Shown: one piece after another, positions 33,538 through 44,623 of the stretch | How the letters are laid out: every line of letters begins with the position of its first letter | How positions within the stretch are numbered: the stretch's first letter is position 1 | Assembly: GCF_000739085.1 (NCBI RefSeq) | Contig: NZ_CP009110.1 | Coordinates: forward strand, 3,100,001-3,164,000 | DNA from: Amycolatopsis methanolica 239 | Lineage (GTDB): Bacteria; Actinomycetota; Actinomycetes; Mycobacteriales; Pseudonocardiaceae | Reading direction: 5' to 3' | Length of the DNA: 64,000 nucleotides | Notes under the pieces: model-generated | The model's database searches: none | The model's input: the letters and a program-made list of their open reading frames with translations, nothing else | What the model was told of the DNA's origin: nothing | Position numbers and translations under genes: made by a program

Positions 33538-34769
33538 CGGACGCGCGCGAGGCGGTCACCCGGGCCCACCACGAGGAGTGGGCCCGGGTGGTGGCCGCAC
33601 TGACCCGGCGCTTCGGCGACCTCGACATCGCCGAGGAGGCGGCCGCCGAGGCGTTCGCGACCGCGGTCGAGCGGTGGCCTGCCGACAGGGTGCCGCCCAA
33701 CCCCGGCGCCTGGCTGACCACCACCGCCACCCGCAAGGCCATCGACCGCATCCGGCGCGAGAACAAACGCGACGACAAGCAGAAGGAGGCCCGGATGGTG
33801 CACGACGACGAACCACCCGGGACCCTCGGCGTCATCGACGACGACCGGCTCCGGCTGATCTTCACCTGCTGCCACCCCGCGCTCGCGGTGGAGGCCCGCG
33901 TCGCGCTGACGCTGCGCATGGTCGGCGGTCTGACCGTGCGCGAGATCGCCCGCGCGTTCCTGGTGGCCGAGACCGCGATGGAGCGGCGGATCACCCGCGC
34001 GAAGGCCAAGATCAAGGCTGCCCGCATCCCGTACCGGGTACCGGCGGCGGAGGACCTCCCGGCCCGCGTGTCCGGCGTGCTCGCGGTGCTGTTCCTGGTG
34101 TTCAACGAGGGCTACCTGGCCACCGGCTCCGGCGCCGACCCGGTGCGCGACGACCTGACCGCCGAGGCGATCCGGCTCACCCGCCTGATCCGCGCCCTCC
34201 TGCCGGACGACGGCGAGGTGGCCGGGCTGCTGGCGCTGATGCTGCTCATCGAGGCGCGCCGACCGGCGCGGGTGTCGGCGGGCGGCGAGCTGGTACCCCT
34301 CCACGAGCAGGACCGCGGGGCCTGGGACGCGGCGCTCATCGCCCAGGGCCACCGGCTGGTGCGCGAGCGCCTCGCCGCCGCCGCGGCCGGGGTGGCGCCG
34401 GGCCGCTACCAGATCCTGGCCGCGATCAACGCCGTGCACACCTCCGCCCGCGACATCCGCGACACCGACTGGTCACAGATCCTCGCCCTCTACGACCAGC
34501 TCGTCCGGCTCGACCCCTCGCCGATCATCGCGCTCAACCGGGCCGTCGCGGTCGCCGAACTCGACGGCCCGGAGGTGGCGCTCGCCGCCGCCGACCGCCT
34601 CGAACCCAGGCTGGCCGGCTACCACGCCTTCCACGCCACCCGCGCCGACCTGCTGCGCAGGCTCGGCCGCGGTCAGGAGTCGCGCGCGGCCTACGACAAG
34701 GCGATCGAGCTGGCAGGCAACACCGCCGAGTTCGCCTACCTCACGCGCCGCCGCGACCAGCTGCGGTAG
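33534..34769 (+). CDS. ECF sigma factor of the ECF42 group with TPR-like C-terminus
   Basis: 411 residues. Sigma region 2 (VVAALTRRFGDLDIAEEAAAEAFATAVERWPADRVPPNPGAWLTTTATRKAIDRIRRE), region 4 (VALTLRMVGGLTVREIARAFLVAETAMERRITRAKAKIK) and a ~200-residue helical, TPR-like extension (VLAVLFLVFNEGYLA, LNRAVAVAELDGPEVALAAADRLEPRLAGYHAFHATRADLLRRLGRGQESRAAYDKAIELA). ECF42 proteins lack an anti-sigma partner, and the extension is thought to control them. Translation is coupled to the DGPF gene. Confidence 0.92.
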   Translation: MTDAREAVTRAHHEEWARVVAALTRRFGDLDIAEEAAAEAFATAVERWPADRVPPNPGAWLTTTATRKAIDRIRRENKRDDKQKEARMVHDDEPPGTLGVIDDDRLRLIFTCCHPALAVEARVALTLRMVGGLTVREIARAFLVAETAMERRITRAKAKIKAARIPYRVPAAEDLPARVSGVLAVLFLVFNEGYLATGSGADPVRDDLTAEAIRLTRLIRALLPDDGEVAGLLALMLLIEARRPARVSAGGELVPLHEQDRGAWDAALIAQGHRLVRERLAAAAAGVAPGRYQILAAINAVHTSARDIRDTDWSQILALYDQLVRLDPSPIIALNRAVAVAELDGPEVALAAADRLEPRLAGYHAFHATRADLLRRLGRGQESRAAYDKAIELAGNTAEFAYLTRRRDQLR

Positions 34770-35192
34770 CGCCGGAAGCGGGCTCGGGCGCGGTGCGGGC
34801 GAGGCGCCGCCGGTAGAACGCCGGGGTCCACCAGTTCGCCCGGCCGGCCAGCCGCATGAACGCCGGGAGCAGCGCGCCGCGCAGGAGGGTGGCGTCGACC
34901 GGGACCGTGACGAACATGCCCAGCCCCAGCATCTTCAGGTACACCACGCCGCCGGTCGTGTAGGTCGCGACGACAGCGCGAGGATCGCGGCCGCGGTGGT
35001 GACCAGCGGAGCGCTGCGCTGCGCCCCGGCGGCGACGGAGCCGTTCGTGTCGCCGGTGCGCAGGTACTCCTCCCGGATGCGCGAGGTCACGAACACCTCG
35101 TAGTCCATGGACAGGCCGTAGGCGACGCAGAACATCAGGATCGGGATGCTCGTCTCCAGCGTGCCCGCCGGGGTGAACCCGAGCGGCCGGTG
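34741..35192 (-). pseudogene. MMPL-family transporter remnant
   Basis: C-terminal ~150 residues of an MMPL/RND lipid transporter. Upstream piece: GFTPAGTLETSIPILMFCVAYGLSMDYEVFVTSRIREEYLRTGDT, ending at AAAILALS. The continuation VATYTTGGVVYLKMLGLGMFVTVPVDATLLRGALLPAFMRLAGRANWW is in another frame, so a two-base loss (or one-base gain) lies near 34968. Some 500 N-terminal residues are missing: the homology stops near 35190 beside an unrelated plus-strand gene tail. The 3' end overlaps the sigma factor gene by 29 bp. No start codon or promoter is left. Confidence 0.85.
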
Positions 35193-35279
35193 GTGAGCGC
35201 CGCGGAGGAGGAGCGGGAGATCTGGATCCGCGAGCTCAAGCACGCTTTGCGGCGGTACCTGGAGCCCGTCATCCCGTGA
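35193..35279 (+). pseudogene. Tail of an unidentified gene, joined to the MMPL remnant
   Basis: A 28-codon open stretch on the plus strand ending at TGA 35277-35279: SAAEEEREIWIRELKHALRRY then LEPVIP. It has good protein character (amphipathic helix) and abuts the break point of the MMPL remnant, so it is probably the 3' end of a gene whose body was deleted. GTG 35193 may be a chance start. Family not recognised. Confidence 0.35.
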
Positions 35280-35359
35280 GCGTCGTATAACGACCTATAC
35301 GGCGCGGCTCCTGGCGACTACGCGCTTGCCGGGGGAGTCGCGGACGGCGCGACGAAACG

Positions 35360-35390
35360 AAGCGCCCGCGAGCGGGGCTCGCGGGCGCTT
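35360..35390 (-). terminator. Intrinsic terminator of acnA
   Basis: A 14-bp perfect stem (35360-35373, AAGCGCCCGCGAGC, with 35377-35390) and a GGG loop lie 16 bp past the acnA stop. Reading leftward it is followed by TCGTTTCGTC, a short T-rich run. Confidence 0.85.
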
Positions 35391-35405
35391 CTACAGCGAA
35401 AACCG

Positions 35406-38219
<2,814 letters not shown>

Positions 38220-38338
38220 GTCTAACTCCCTGGGCAGGGTCGTCGCCGTCAGTTCGGTTCGGGTCTGTCTGTCGCGAGTCTGGCGCACGCGGCTCGCGTC
38301 CGCAGACGCGGGGACGGCGCAGGCTCCCACACGGCAAA

Positions 38339-38354
38339 CAGTACGCTTGTCCTT
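38339..38354. promoter_or_regulatory. AcnR box before acnA
   Basis: CAGTACGCTTGTCCTT; on the minus (acnA) strand AAGGACAAGCGTACTG. Compared with the remembered AcnR motif CAGnACnnncGTACTG it differs at one fixed position. It is 120 bp upstream of the acnA start, a suitable promoter position. The AcnR gene is present at 26797-27390. Confidence 0.65.
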
Positions 38355-38403
38355 TTTTGACTTCAACGCGACCCGCCCAGGCAGCGGTGTGATCTGCTTC
38401 GCG

Positions 38404-39762
38404 CTACTCCGCCAGGCGCAGCAGCGCGGTGATGTCCTCCGGCTGCAGGCTGCGCAGCACGGTCAGGCCCAGTTCGTTGAACGTGCGCAGCGGGCTGACG
38501 TAGTGCTGCCCGGCGACCTCGGTGGTGATCACGCCGAGGCCCTGGCCGAGGATGCCGCTCGACAGGTGCTGCAGGACCTGGGTGACCTCCTCGGGCACCG
38601 ACGAGCCGACCTCGTTCTCGATGGTGTCCGTCAGGTAGTCGGCGCACAGCTCCTCGGTGCGGCCCTCGCCGGTCGCCTCGTAGCAGTCGCCCTTCTTCGT
38701 CACGGTGTAGGTCTCGCCGTCCGGGCTCTCGATCTGCACGTGGGTGACGGTGGCGCGGGTGCCGCCGGGCACCTCGGACGTCTCGGTCCGCAGGTCGAGC
38801 AGCTTCGCGCCGCTGGGCTCCGCGTCCTCCGCCGCGGCGGCGACCAGCGCGGGACCGGCGTCGTGCAGCACCGCCATCTCGTCCGGCGGCAGCAGCTCGA
38901 TGACGCGCGTGACGTCGGCGTCGAGCGCGGCCTGCACGAGCTGCTTGACCGCCTCGTTCGGGCTGCTCGCGCCACGCGCCGGGATCGAGGTGGACGGCCA
39001 CTGCTCGTTCGCGTCCCGCAGGGCGTAGTCGGCCATCGTGTAGAGCAGGCTCGGGTACCACTCGCCGTCGACCTTGACCGTGGCGATGCGGACCGGCTCG
39101 CCGGAGTCGGCGACCTCTTCGGCGATGTCGATCGTCTCGGTCTGCGGGCCCTCGCCGGCGGGCATCTGCTCAATCAGCTTGTCCGACAGCGGCAGCTTCG
39201 ACGGGTCGGCGGTCACGGTGATCGTCCCGCCGGTGAGCTTGGTGATCGTCAGGTGGTCGTTGACCTGCTCGGCACCGGCCTCGTCGAACGTCAGGTTCTC
39301 GGCCTTGACCTGCATCCCGGTCAGCGCCTCCGGGGCGGCGTCCGCCTTGAGGATGCCCAGACGCTTGAGCTCGTCGGTGGTCTGCCCGATGGGTTCGGTG
39401 AGCAGCTTCGACTCGGCGGGCGCGAGCGCGCCGACCATGCCGACCACGTCGTTGCCGCTCAGCGCGGTCGCCAGGTTCCGCGCCGCCTCGGTCGGGGTGG
39501 CCGCGCCGGAGGCGATCGAATCACGCTGCGACAGCGCGAACCACGTGCCGCCGCCGCCGAGCAGCACCATCAGCGCGACCACCAGCCCGATGATCAGGCC
39601 GCGGCGTCCCCGCTTCGGCGGCTGCTGCGGCGGCAGCTGCTGGAACGGCTGCGTGTAGGGCTGTCCGTACTGCTGCTGCCCGTACGGCTGTTGCGGGTAC
39701 TGCTGCCCGGGGTACTGGTTCTGCTGGTACGGCCATTGACCATCGTGGGGAGGCGTGCTCAC
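38404..39762 (-). CDS. Single-pass membrane protein with proline/glutamine/tyrosine-rich head
   Basis: 452 residues. Cytoplasmic N-terminus of ~50 residues built of [14 protein letters not shown] low-complexity repeats, one membrane helix ([24 protein letters not shown], ~55-75), then a large extracellular part. The outer part has two similar halves, each opening with [11 protein letters not shown] / [12 protein letters not shown] and a DUF4878-like NTF2 flavour. Two cysteines near the C-terminus (DCYEA, ELCADYL) may pair. Function unknown. Coupled to the four-helix protein upstream by a GTGA overlap. Confidence 0.72.
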   Translation of the reverse strand: MSTPPHDGQWPYQQNQYPGQQYPQQPYGQQQYGQPYTQPFQQLPPQQPPKRGRRGLIIGLVVALMVLLGGGGTWFALSQRDSIASGAATPTEAARNLATALSGNDVVGMVGALAPAESKLLTEPIGQTTDELKRLGILKADAAPEALTGMQVKAENLTFDEAGAEQVNDHLTITKLTGGTITVTADPSKLPLSDKLIEQMPAGEGPQTETIDIAEEVADSGEPVRIATVKVDGEWYPSLLYTMADYALRDANEQWPSTSIPARGASSPNEAVKQLVQAALDADVTRVIELLPPDEMAVLHDAGPALVAAAAEDAEPSGAKLLDLRTETSEVPGGTRATVTHVQIESPDGETYTVTKKGDCYEATGEGRTEELCADYLTDTIENEVGSSVPEEVTQVLQHLSSGILGQGLGVITTEVAGQHYVSPLRTFNELGLTVLRSLQPEDITALLRLAE

Positions 39763-40199
39763 CGTGTCCTACCTGCTCTCGCCGTGATGAAGGTGCCGAC
39801 CGCGCCGGCCAGCGCGAGGGCGGATCCGCAGAGCGTGGTCATCGGCCCGGCCAGGGCGACGGAGACCACCCCCGCGGTTCCGCCCCCTTGGACGGTGGCG
39901 ATCAGCGCGACGGTTCCCCCGGTAATCGCCAGCAGGGCCGTCAACGTTGCGCCGGTGCGCGCCAGACCGCAGACCAGCAGCACCAGGCACGCCGCCGCCA
40001 GCGCCGGGACCGCCACCCAGGCCCGCAGCGCCGTGCCGGCGAGCGGGTCGTCGAGCAGCGCCAGCCGGTCGGCCAGCCCGGCCGCCGCGTAGCTGCTCCG
40101 GCTCACCGACCCCGACCGGAACCAGGGCAGGAACGTGCCCGCCACCACCAGGGCCAGGCCCAGCGTGGCGACGGCTGGGCCGACTCGCGATCTCTGCAC
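39759..40199 (-). CDS. Four-helix membrane protein, unknown function
   Basis: 146 residues, nearly all hydrophobic: helices at ~8-25 (GPAVATLGLALVVAGTFLPW), ~55-75, ~80-100 and ~110-135. The GTG start at 40199 follows GGAGGGGC. The open frame reaching back to 40451 is antisense to the NlpC leader and its N-terminus. Divergent from the NlpC/P60 gene (149-bp gap with no clear riboswitch), so probably an envelope protein. Confidence 0.7.
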   Translation of the reverse strand: MQRSRVGPAVATLGLALVVAGTFLPWFRSGSVSRSSYAAAGLADRLALLDDPLAGTALRAWVAVPALAAACLVLLVCGLARTGATLTALLAITGGTVALIATVQGGGTAGVVSVALAGPMTTLCGSALALAGAVGTFITARAGRTR

Positions 40200-40348
40200 G
40201 CCCCTCCGACGCGCCGGAACGCCCGGAGGATCCCCGGTTGGGGTGAAAGTTGCAGCTGTGCCGCGTGTGACACCTGGTCTGCGAGTGACTCGGGTGGCAC
40301 AGTTCGCGATGTAGTGGGGAAGTCTGTCCGCGGGAGGGAGTCGAGGGC

Positions 40349-41701
40349 GTGGTTGACCAGGGCCGGAGAGCGCGCCGCTGGCTGGGGGCCGCAGCGCTGG
40401 CGCTCGTGGTGGTGTCGATCGCGACCGGGCCGGCCGCCGCGGTGCCGCCACCGCCGCCGAACCCGAGCGACTCCGAGATCAGCGCGAGCCAGCGGGATGC
40501 CAACGCCAAGGCCGGCGAGGTCGGGCAGCTGACCAACCAGCTCGCCGAGGCCGAGTCGCGGCTCGACGAGCTGCAGAGCACCGTCGAGCTGCGCATGGAA
40601 GAGGCCAACAAGGCGCTGGTCGACCTGCAGACCGCGCAGGACGCGGCCGACCAGGCGCAGCGCGACGCGGACGCGGCCAAACGCGAGGCCGACGCCGCGC
40701 AGGCCCAGATCGACGCGGCCCGCGCGAACCTCGACGCGTTCATCTCCAGCAGCTACCAGCAGGGCAGCACCATGGGGTCGATCTCGGCCTACCTGGGCGC
40801 GACCAGCCCGAAGGACCTGCTGGCCCGCGCCCAGCTGCTGGAAGCTGTCAGCGGCAGCCAGCTCAACGCGCTGGAGATGATGCAGCAGGCGCAGACGGAC
40901 AAGTCCAACAAGGACGCCGCCGCGCGCCAGGCGCTGCAGCTCGCCCAGCAGGCGCAGGACCAGGCCGCGCAGGCGAAGATTACCGCCGATTCCGCGCAGG
41001 CCGCCGCCGTGCAGGCCCAGCAGAACCAGGCGGCGCAGAACGCGCAGCTGGTGGCGCAGAAGACCACGGTCGAGCAGCAGCTGTTCGAGGCTCAGCAGCG
41101 GGTCAGCGGGCTGCAGGGGCAGCGGCAGCGCTACGACGACTGGCTCGCGCAGAAGCAACGCGAGGACGAGGAACAGGCGCGGCAGGCGGCGCTGGCCGCG
41201 GCGCAGGCCTCGAACTCGCAGCCCAGCGGCGGCGGGAACAACAGCAGGCCGTCGCCGCCGCCGGTCGCGTCGGGTTCATCGTCGGCGACGATCGAGCGGG
41301 TCGTCGCGCGGGCGATGTCGCAGCTCGGCGTGCCATACGCGTGGGGCGGAGGCAACGCCTACGGCCCCACGCGCGGCATCCGCGACGGTGGTGTGGCCGA
41401 CGCCTACGGCGATTACCGCAAGGTCGGGTTCGACTGCTCCGGGCTGATGATCTACGCCTTCGCCGGCGTGAAGGCGCTGCCGCACTACAGCGGCTACCAG
41501 TACACCTCCGGGCGGCGGGTGCCGCTGGCGCAGATGCGGCGGGGGGACATGCTGTTCTGGGGCCGCGGCGGCATCCACCACGTGGCGCTGTACCTCGGCA
41601 ACGGGATGATGATCGAGGCCCCGCAGTCCGGCCTGACCGTGCGCGTGACCCGGGTGCGCTACGGCGACATCCTGCCGTTCGCGACGCGCCTGGTCGGCTA
41701 G
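40349..41701 (+). CDS. NlpC/P60 peptidoglycan endopeptidase (RipA/RipB-like)
   Basis: 450 residues. Signal peptide (1-31, cleaved near GPAAA|VPP), long coiled coil (~40-270, Ala/Gln/Asp-rich with LAEAESRLDELQSTVELRMEEANKAL), flexible SGGGNNSRPSPPP linker, and an NlpC/P60 domain (~310-450). Catalytic Cys363 is in VGFDCSGLMIYAF, with His in GGIHHVALYLGNG. Cuts D-Glu-DAP bonds in stem peptides during growth and division. The coiled coil probably docks on the active site to inhibit it, as in RipA. Position between acn and moxR matches ripA/ripB in M. tuberculosis. Confidence 0.92.
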   Translation: MVDQGRRARRWLGAAALALVVVSIATGPAAAVPPPPPNPSDSEISASQRDANAKAGEVGQLTNQLAEAESRLDELQSTVELRMEEANKALVDLQTAQDAADQAQRDADAAKREADAAQAQIDAARANLDAFISSSYQQGSTMGSISAYLGATSPKDLLARAQLLEAVSGSQLNALEMMQQAQTDKSNKDAAARQALQLAQQAQDQAAQAKITADSAQAAAVQAQQNQAAQNAQLVAQKTTVEQQLFEAQQRVSGLQGQRQRYDDWLAQKQREDEEQARQAALAAAQASNSQPSGGGNNSRPSPPPVASGSSSATIERVVARAMSQLGVPYAWGGGNAYGPTRGIRDGGVADAYGDYRKVGFDCSGLMIYAFAGVKALPHYSGYQYTSGRRVPLAQMRRGDMLFWGRGGIHHVALYLGNGMMIEAPQSGLTVRVTRVRYGDILPFATRLVG

Positions 41702-41707
41702 CGGTGG

Positions 41708-41903
41708 TCGCGGCGGCTGACGCGGAACGGCGGCGCAGCGGTTACCCGTCGGAGCTTCTGTCAGGCGCGCGTTGGTGGCGGTCGCTACCGGCGGCGGGGC
41801 GGTGCCCGGCGGCGGGGTCGCCCGTCCCGGCGGCTGCGGAGTTCGCGGTGGCTGGTGCGGAATGGTGGCGCACGAGCTACCTGCCGGAACCTCTGTCAGA
41901 CAC
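41708..41903. repeat. 61-bp imperfect direct repeat, two copies
   Basis: Copies at 41708-41768 and 41843-41903 align without gaps at about 75 percent identity. Shared pieces include GCGGAA, GGCGCA and TCTGTCAG. They lie 135 bp apart in the gap between the NlpC gene and mobA. Most differences are transitions. The 135-bp period is a multiple of three, but no gene is evident. Confidence 0.65.
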
Positions 41904-41933
41904 CCCGGCGCCGGCGGGGCTAGCCTGGGCGGC

Positions 41934-42479
41934 GTGACCGACCTGGCCGCCGTCGTGCTCGCGGGAGGCTCCGCTCGCCGGATGTCCGGTGTGGACAAAC
42001 CCATGCTGCCGGTCGGCGGGCGGCCCTTGCTGCACCGCGCGCTGGCCGCGGTGGCCGGCGCCGATCCGGTCGTCGTGGTGGGGCCGGTGCGGGACGGGAT
42101 CACGGGGGTGCACTGGGCGCGCGAGGACCCGCCGGGCGGCGGGCCGGTCGCCGCCGTCGCCGCGGGTCTCCGGCACGTCTCCGCGAGCCGGGTCGTGTTG
42201 CTCGCCGGGGATCTGGCCGGCGTCACACCGTCCACAGTGGAGCGACTCGCCGTCGCGCTCGGCGACACCGACGGCGCGCTGCTCACCGACGACACCGGCC
42301 GCCGCCAGTGGCTCATCGGCGTGTGGCGCACCGCGAGCCTGCGCGCCGCCCTGCCCGCCGAACCGCACGGCGCGGCCCTGCGGCGCGTGCTCGGCCACCT
42401 GGAGATCGTGGAGGTGCCTGCCGCGCCGGGGGAGTGCGCCGACGTCGACACGCCGCAGGACCTCGACCGCCTCGTCTGA
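41934..42479 (+). CDS. mobA: Molybdenum cofactor guanylyltransferase
   Basis: 181 residues, nucleotidyltransferase fold: VVLAGGSARRMSGVDKPMLPVGGRPLLHRAL, VLLAGDLAGVTPSTVERL, and ECADVDTPQDLDRL near the end, as in MobA. Attaches GMP to molybdopterin. GTG 41934 is taken because the signature motif then begins at residue 8. No other molybdenum genes are near. Confidence 0.85.
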   Translation: MTDLAAVVLAGGSARRMSGVDKPMLPVGGRPLLHRALAAVAGADPVVVVGPVRDGITGVHWAREDPPGGGPVAAVAAGLRHVSASRVVLLAGDLAGVTPSTVERLAVALGDTDGALLTDDTGRRQWLIGVWRTASLRAALPAEPHGAALRRVLGHLEIVEVPAAPGECADVDTPQDLDRLV

Positions 42480-42599
42480 GCCCCGTCGGCAGTTCACAGT
42501 CGTCACACCGCTGAGCGAGTTGACTACCGTGGCCACCTCCCGTGCCCGGCCGGCTAGTACGGTCGCAGCGCAGAGGTGAACGTGAGCGAGGAGGGAACC

Positions 42600-43670
42600 G
42601 TGACCGAGCCCCGCTACCCGGAGGGCGCGAACGGGCAACAGCAGTCCGCGACCCCCGCGCGGGACGCGCAGCTGCTCGAGCGCACCGTGTTCGAGGTCAA
42701 GCGGGTGATCGTCGGGCAGGACCGGCTCGTCGAGCGGCTCCTGGTGGGCCTGCTGGCCAAGGGGCACCTGCTCCTGGAGGGTGTGCCGGGCGTGGCCAAG
42801 ACCCTCGCGGTGGAGACCCTCGCCCGCGTCGTCGGCGGCTCGTTCTCCCGCGTCCAGTTCACACCCGACCTGGTGCCGGCCGACATCCTCGGCACCCGCA
42901 TCTACCGGCAGGGCAGCGAGAAGTTCGACGTCGAGCTCGGCCCGGTCGTCGCGAACTTCGTCCTCGCCGACGAGATCAACCGCGCGCCGGCCAAGGTGCA
43001 GTCCGCGATGCTCGAGGTGATGGCCGAACGGCACGTCTCCATCGGCGGCAAGACCTTCCCGATGCCCGACCCGTTCCTGGTGCTCGCGACCCAGAACCCG
43101 ATCGAGAACGAGGGCGTCTACCCGCTGCCGGAGGCGCAGCGCGACCGGTTCCTCTTCAAGATCATCGTCGACTACCCCTCTGCCGAGGAGGAGCGCGAGA
43201 TCATCTACCGGATGGGCGTCACGCCGCCGGAGCCGCACGAGGTCCTCAGCCCGGCCGAGCTGGTCCGGCTGCAGGACGCTGCCGCGAAGGTGTTCGTGCA
43301 CCACTCGCTCGTCGACTACGTGGTGCGCCTGGTACTGGCCACCCGCACCCCGGCCGAGCACGGTCTCACCGACGTCGCGGGCTGGGTGTCCTACGGCGCC
43401 TCGCCGCGCGCCAGCCTCGGCATCATCGCCGCCGCCCGCGCGCTCGCGCTCGTCCGCGGCCGCGATTACGTGCTGCCCCAGGACGTCGTCGATGTCGTGC
43501 CGGACGTGCTGCGCCACCGGCTCGTGCTGTCCTACGACGCGCTCGCCGACGCCGTGCCCCTGGACCACATCATCACCCGCGTGCTGCAGACCGTGCCGCT
43601 GCCGCAGGTCTCCGCCCGGCCACAGGGCGGCCCGGCCCAGCCGCTGCCGAACGGGACCCCGGGGCGGTAG
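42600..43670 (+). CDS. moxR: MoxR-family AAA+ ATPase
   Basis: About 356 residues. Walker A GVPGVAKTLAV (Lys about 67), Walker B VLADEINRAPAKVQSAMLEVM, sensor 1 VLATQNPIENEGVYPLPEAQRDRF, and a C-terminal lid (WVSYGASPRASLGIIAAARALAL). MoxR ATPases act as chaperones with DUF58 and VWA proteins encoded downstream. GTG 42600 behind AGGAGGGA is preferred to GTG 42576. Its stop overlaps the DUF58 start by one base. Confidence 0.93.
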   Translation: MTEPRYPEGANGQQQSATPARDAQLLERTVFEVKRVIVGQDRLVERLLVGLLAKGHLLLEGVPGVAKTLAVETLARVVGGSFSRVQFTPDLVPADILGTRIYRQGSEKFDVELGPVVANFVLADEINRAPAKVQSAMLEVMAERHVSIGGKTFPMPDPFLVLATQNPIENEGVYPLPEAQRDRFLFKIIVDYPSAEEEREIIYRMGVTPPEPHEVLSPAELVRLQDAAAKVFVHHSLVDYVVRLVLATRTPAEHGLTDVAGWVSYGASPRASLGIIAAARALALVRGRDYVLPQDVVDVVPDVLRHRLVLSYDALADAVPLDHIITRVLQTVPLPQVSARPQGGPAQPLPNGTPGR

Positions 43671-44623
43671 TGGCCAGGGGAAACACCGGCGACGGCAGCG
43701 CCCGGCCCGCGTGGGCGCCGCCCGTGCTCCGCGGTGAACGGCTCGACGCCGGCCTGCGCATGCTCGAACTCGAGGTGCGCCGCCGGCTCGACGGCCTGCT
43801 GCAGGGCAACCACCTCGGCCTCGTGCCCGGCCCCGGATCCGAGCCGGGCGAGGCGCGGCCCTACCAGCCGGGCGACGACGTGCGCCGCATGGACTGGGCC
43901 GTCACCGCCCGCACCACCGAGCCGCACATCCGCGAGACGGTCGCCGACCGCGAGCTGGAGACCTGGGTCGCCGCCGACCTGTCCGCGAGCCTCGACTTCG
44001 GCACCGCACTGTCCGAGAAGCGTGACCTGGTGGTGTGCGCGGTCGCCGCGATCGCGCACCTGACCGGCGGCGGTGGCAACCGGCTCGGCGCGGTCTTCTC
44101 CAACGGGGACCAGACCGAACGCGTCCCGGCCCGCGGTGGCCGCGCGCACGCCCGCAATCTGCTGCGCAAGATCGCCGAGATGCCACGCGCGGCCGAGGGT
44201 ACCCGAGGCGACCTCGCCGCCATGGTCGAGCAGCTGCGCCGCCCGCCGCGCCGCCGCGGCCTCGTCGTCGTGGTGTCCGACTTCCTCGGCGGCACCGGAT
44301 GGCAGCGCCCGCTGCGCGCGTTGTCCGCGCGGCACGACCTCATCGGCATCGAGGTGATCGACCCCCGCGACGTCGACCTGCCGGAGGTGGGCACGGTCGT
44401 GCTGGCCGATCCGGAGACCGGCAAACAACGCGAGGTGCGGGCCTCGGCGTTGCTGCGGCGCGAGTTCGCCGCCGCCGCGAAGGCCCACCGCGACCAGGTG
44501 GCGCGGGCGCTGCGGCAGGCCGGGGCGGCGCACCTGGTGCTGCGCACGGACTCCGACTGGATCGCCGACACCGTGCGGTTCGTGGTGGCGCGCAAGCGGC
44601 GGTGGAGCGGAGGCGTCGCATGA
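43670..44623 (+). CDS. DUF58-domain protein
   Basis: 317 residues. Segment HLGLVPGPGSEPGEARPYQPGDDVRRMDWAVTARTTEPHIRETVADRELETWVAADLSASLDFG is the DUF58 signature, followed by a VWA-like fold (RGLVVVVSDFLGG, LSARHDLIGIEVIDPRDVDLP). Middle member of the moxR-DUF58-VWA operon (Rv1479-1481 order). Function in the complex is not defined; probably binds MoxR. GTG 43670 sits in the moxR stop, and its TGA overlaps the next ATG. Confidence 0.9.
   Translation: MARGNTGDGSARPAWAPPVLRGERLDAGLRMLELEVRRRLDGLLQGNHLGLVPGPGSEPGEARPYQPGDDVRRMDWAVTARTTEPHIRETVADRELETWVAADLSASLDFGTALSEKRDLVVCAVAAIAHLTGGGGNRLGAVFSNGDQTERVPARGGRAHARNLLRKIAEMPRAAEGTRGDLAAMVEQLRRPPRRRGLVVVVSDFLGGTGWQRPLRALSARHDLIGIEVIDPRDVDLPEVGTVVLADPETGKQREVRASALLRREFAAAAKAHRDQVARALRQAGAAHLVLRTDSDWIADTVRFVVARKRRWSGGVA

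Noticed and set aside
35284..35301. Inverted repeat CGTATA-N6-TATACG as an operator
   Set aside because: No intact gene on either side begins here; kept only as part of the recombination scar.
40200..40348. Possible ydaO-type c-di-AMP riboswitch before the NlpC/P60 gene, as in some actinobacteria
   Set aside because: The expected conserved elements are not present in the 149-bp leader.
42520..42560. TTGACT (42520-42525) and TAGTAC (42555-42560) as a -35/-10 promoter for moxR
   Set aside because: The spacer is 29 bp, far from the usual 16-19.
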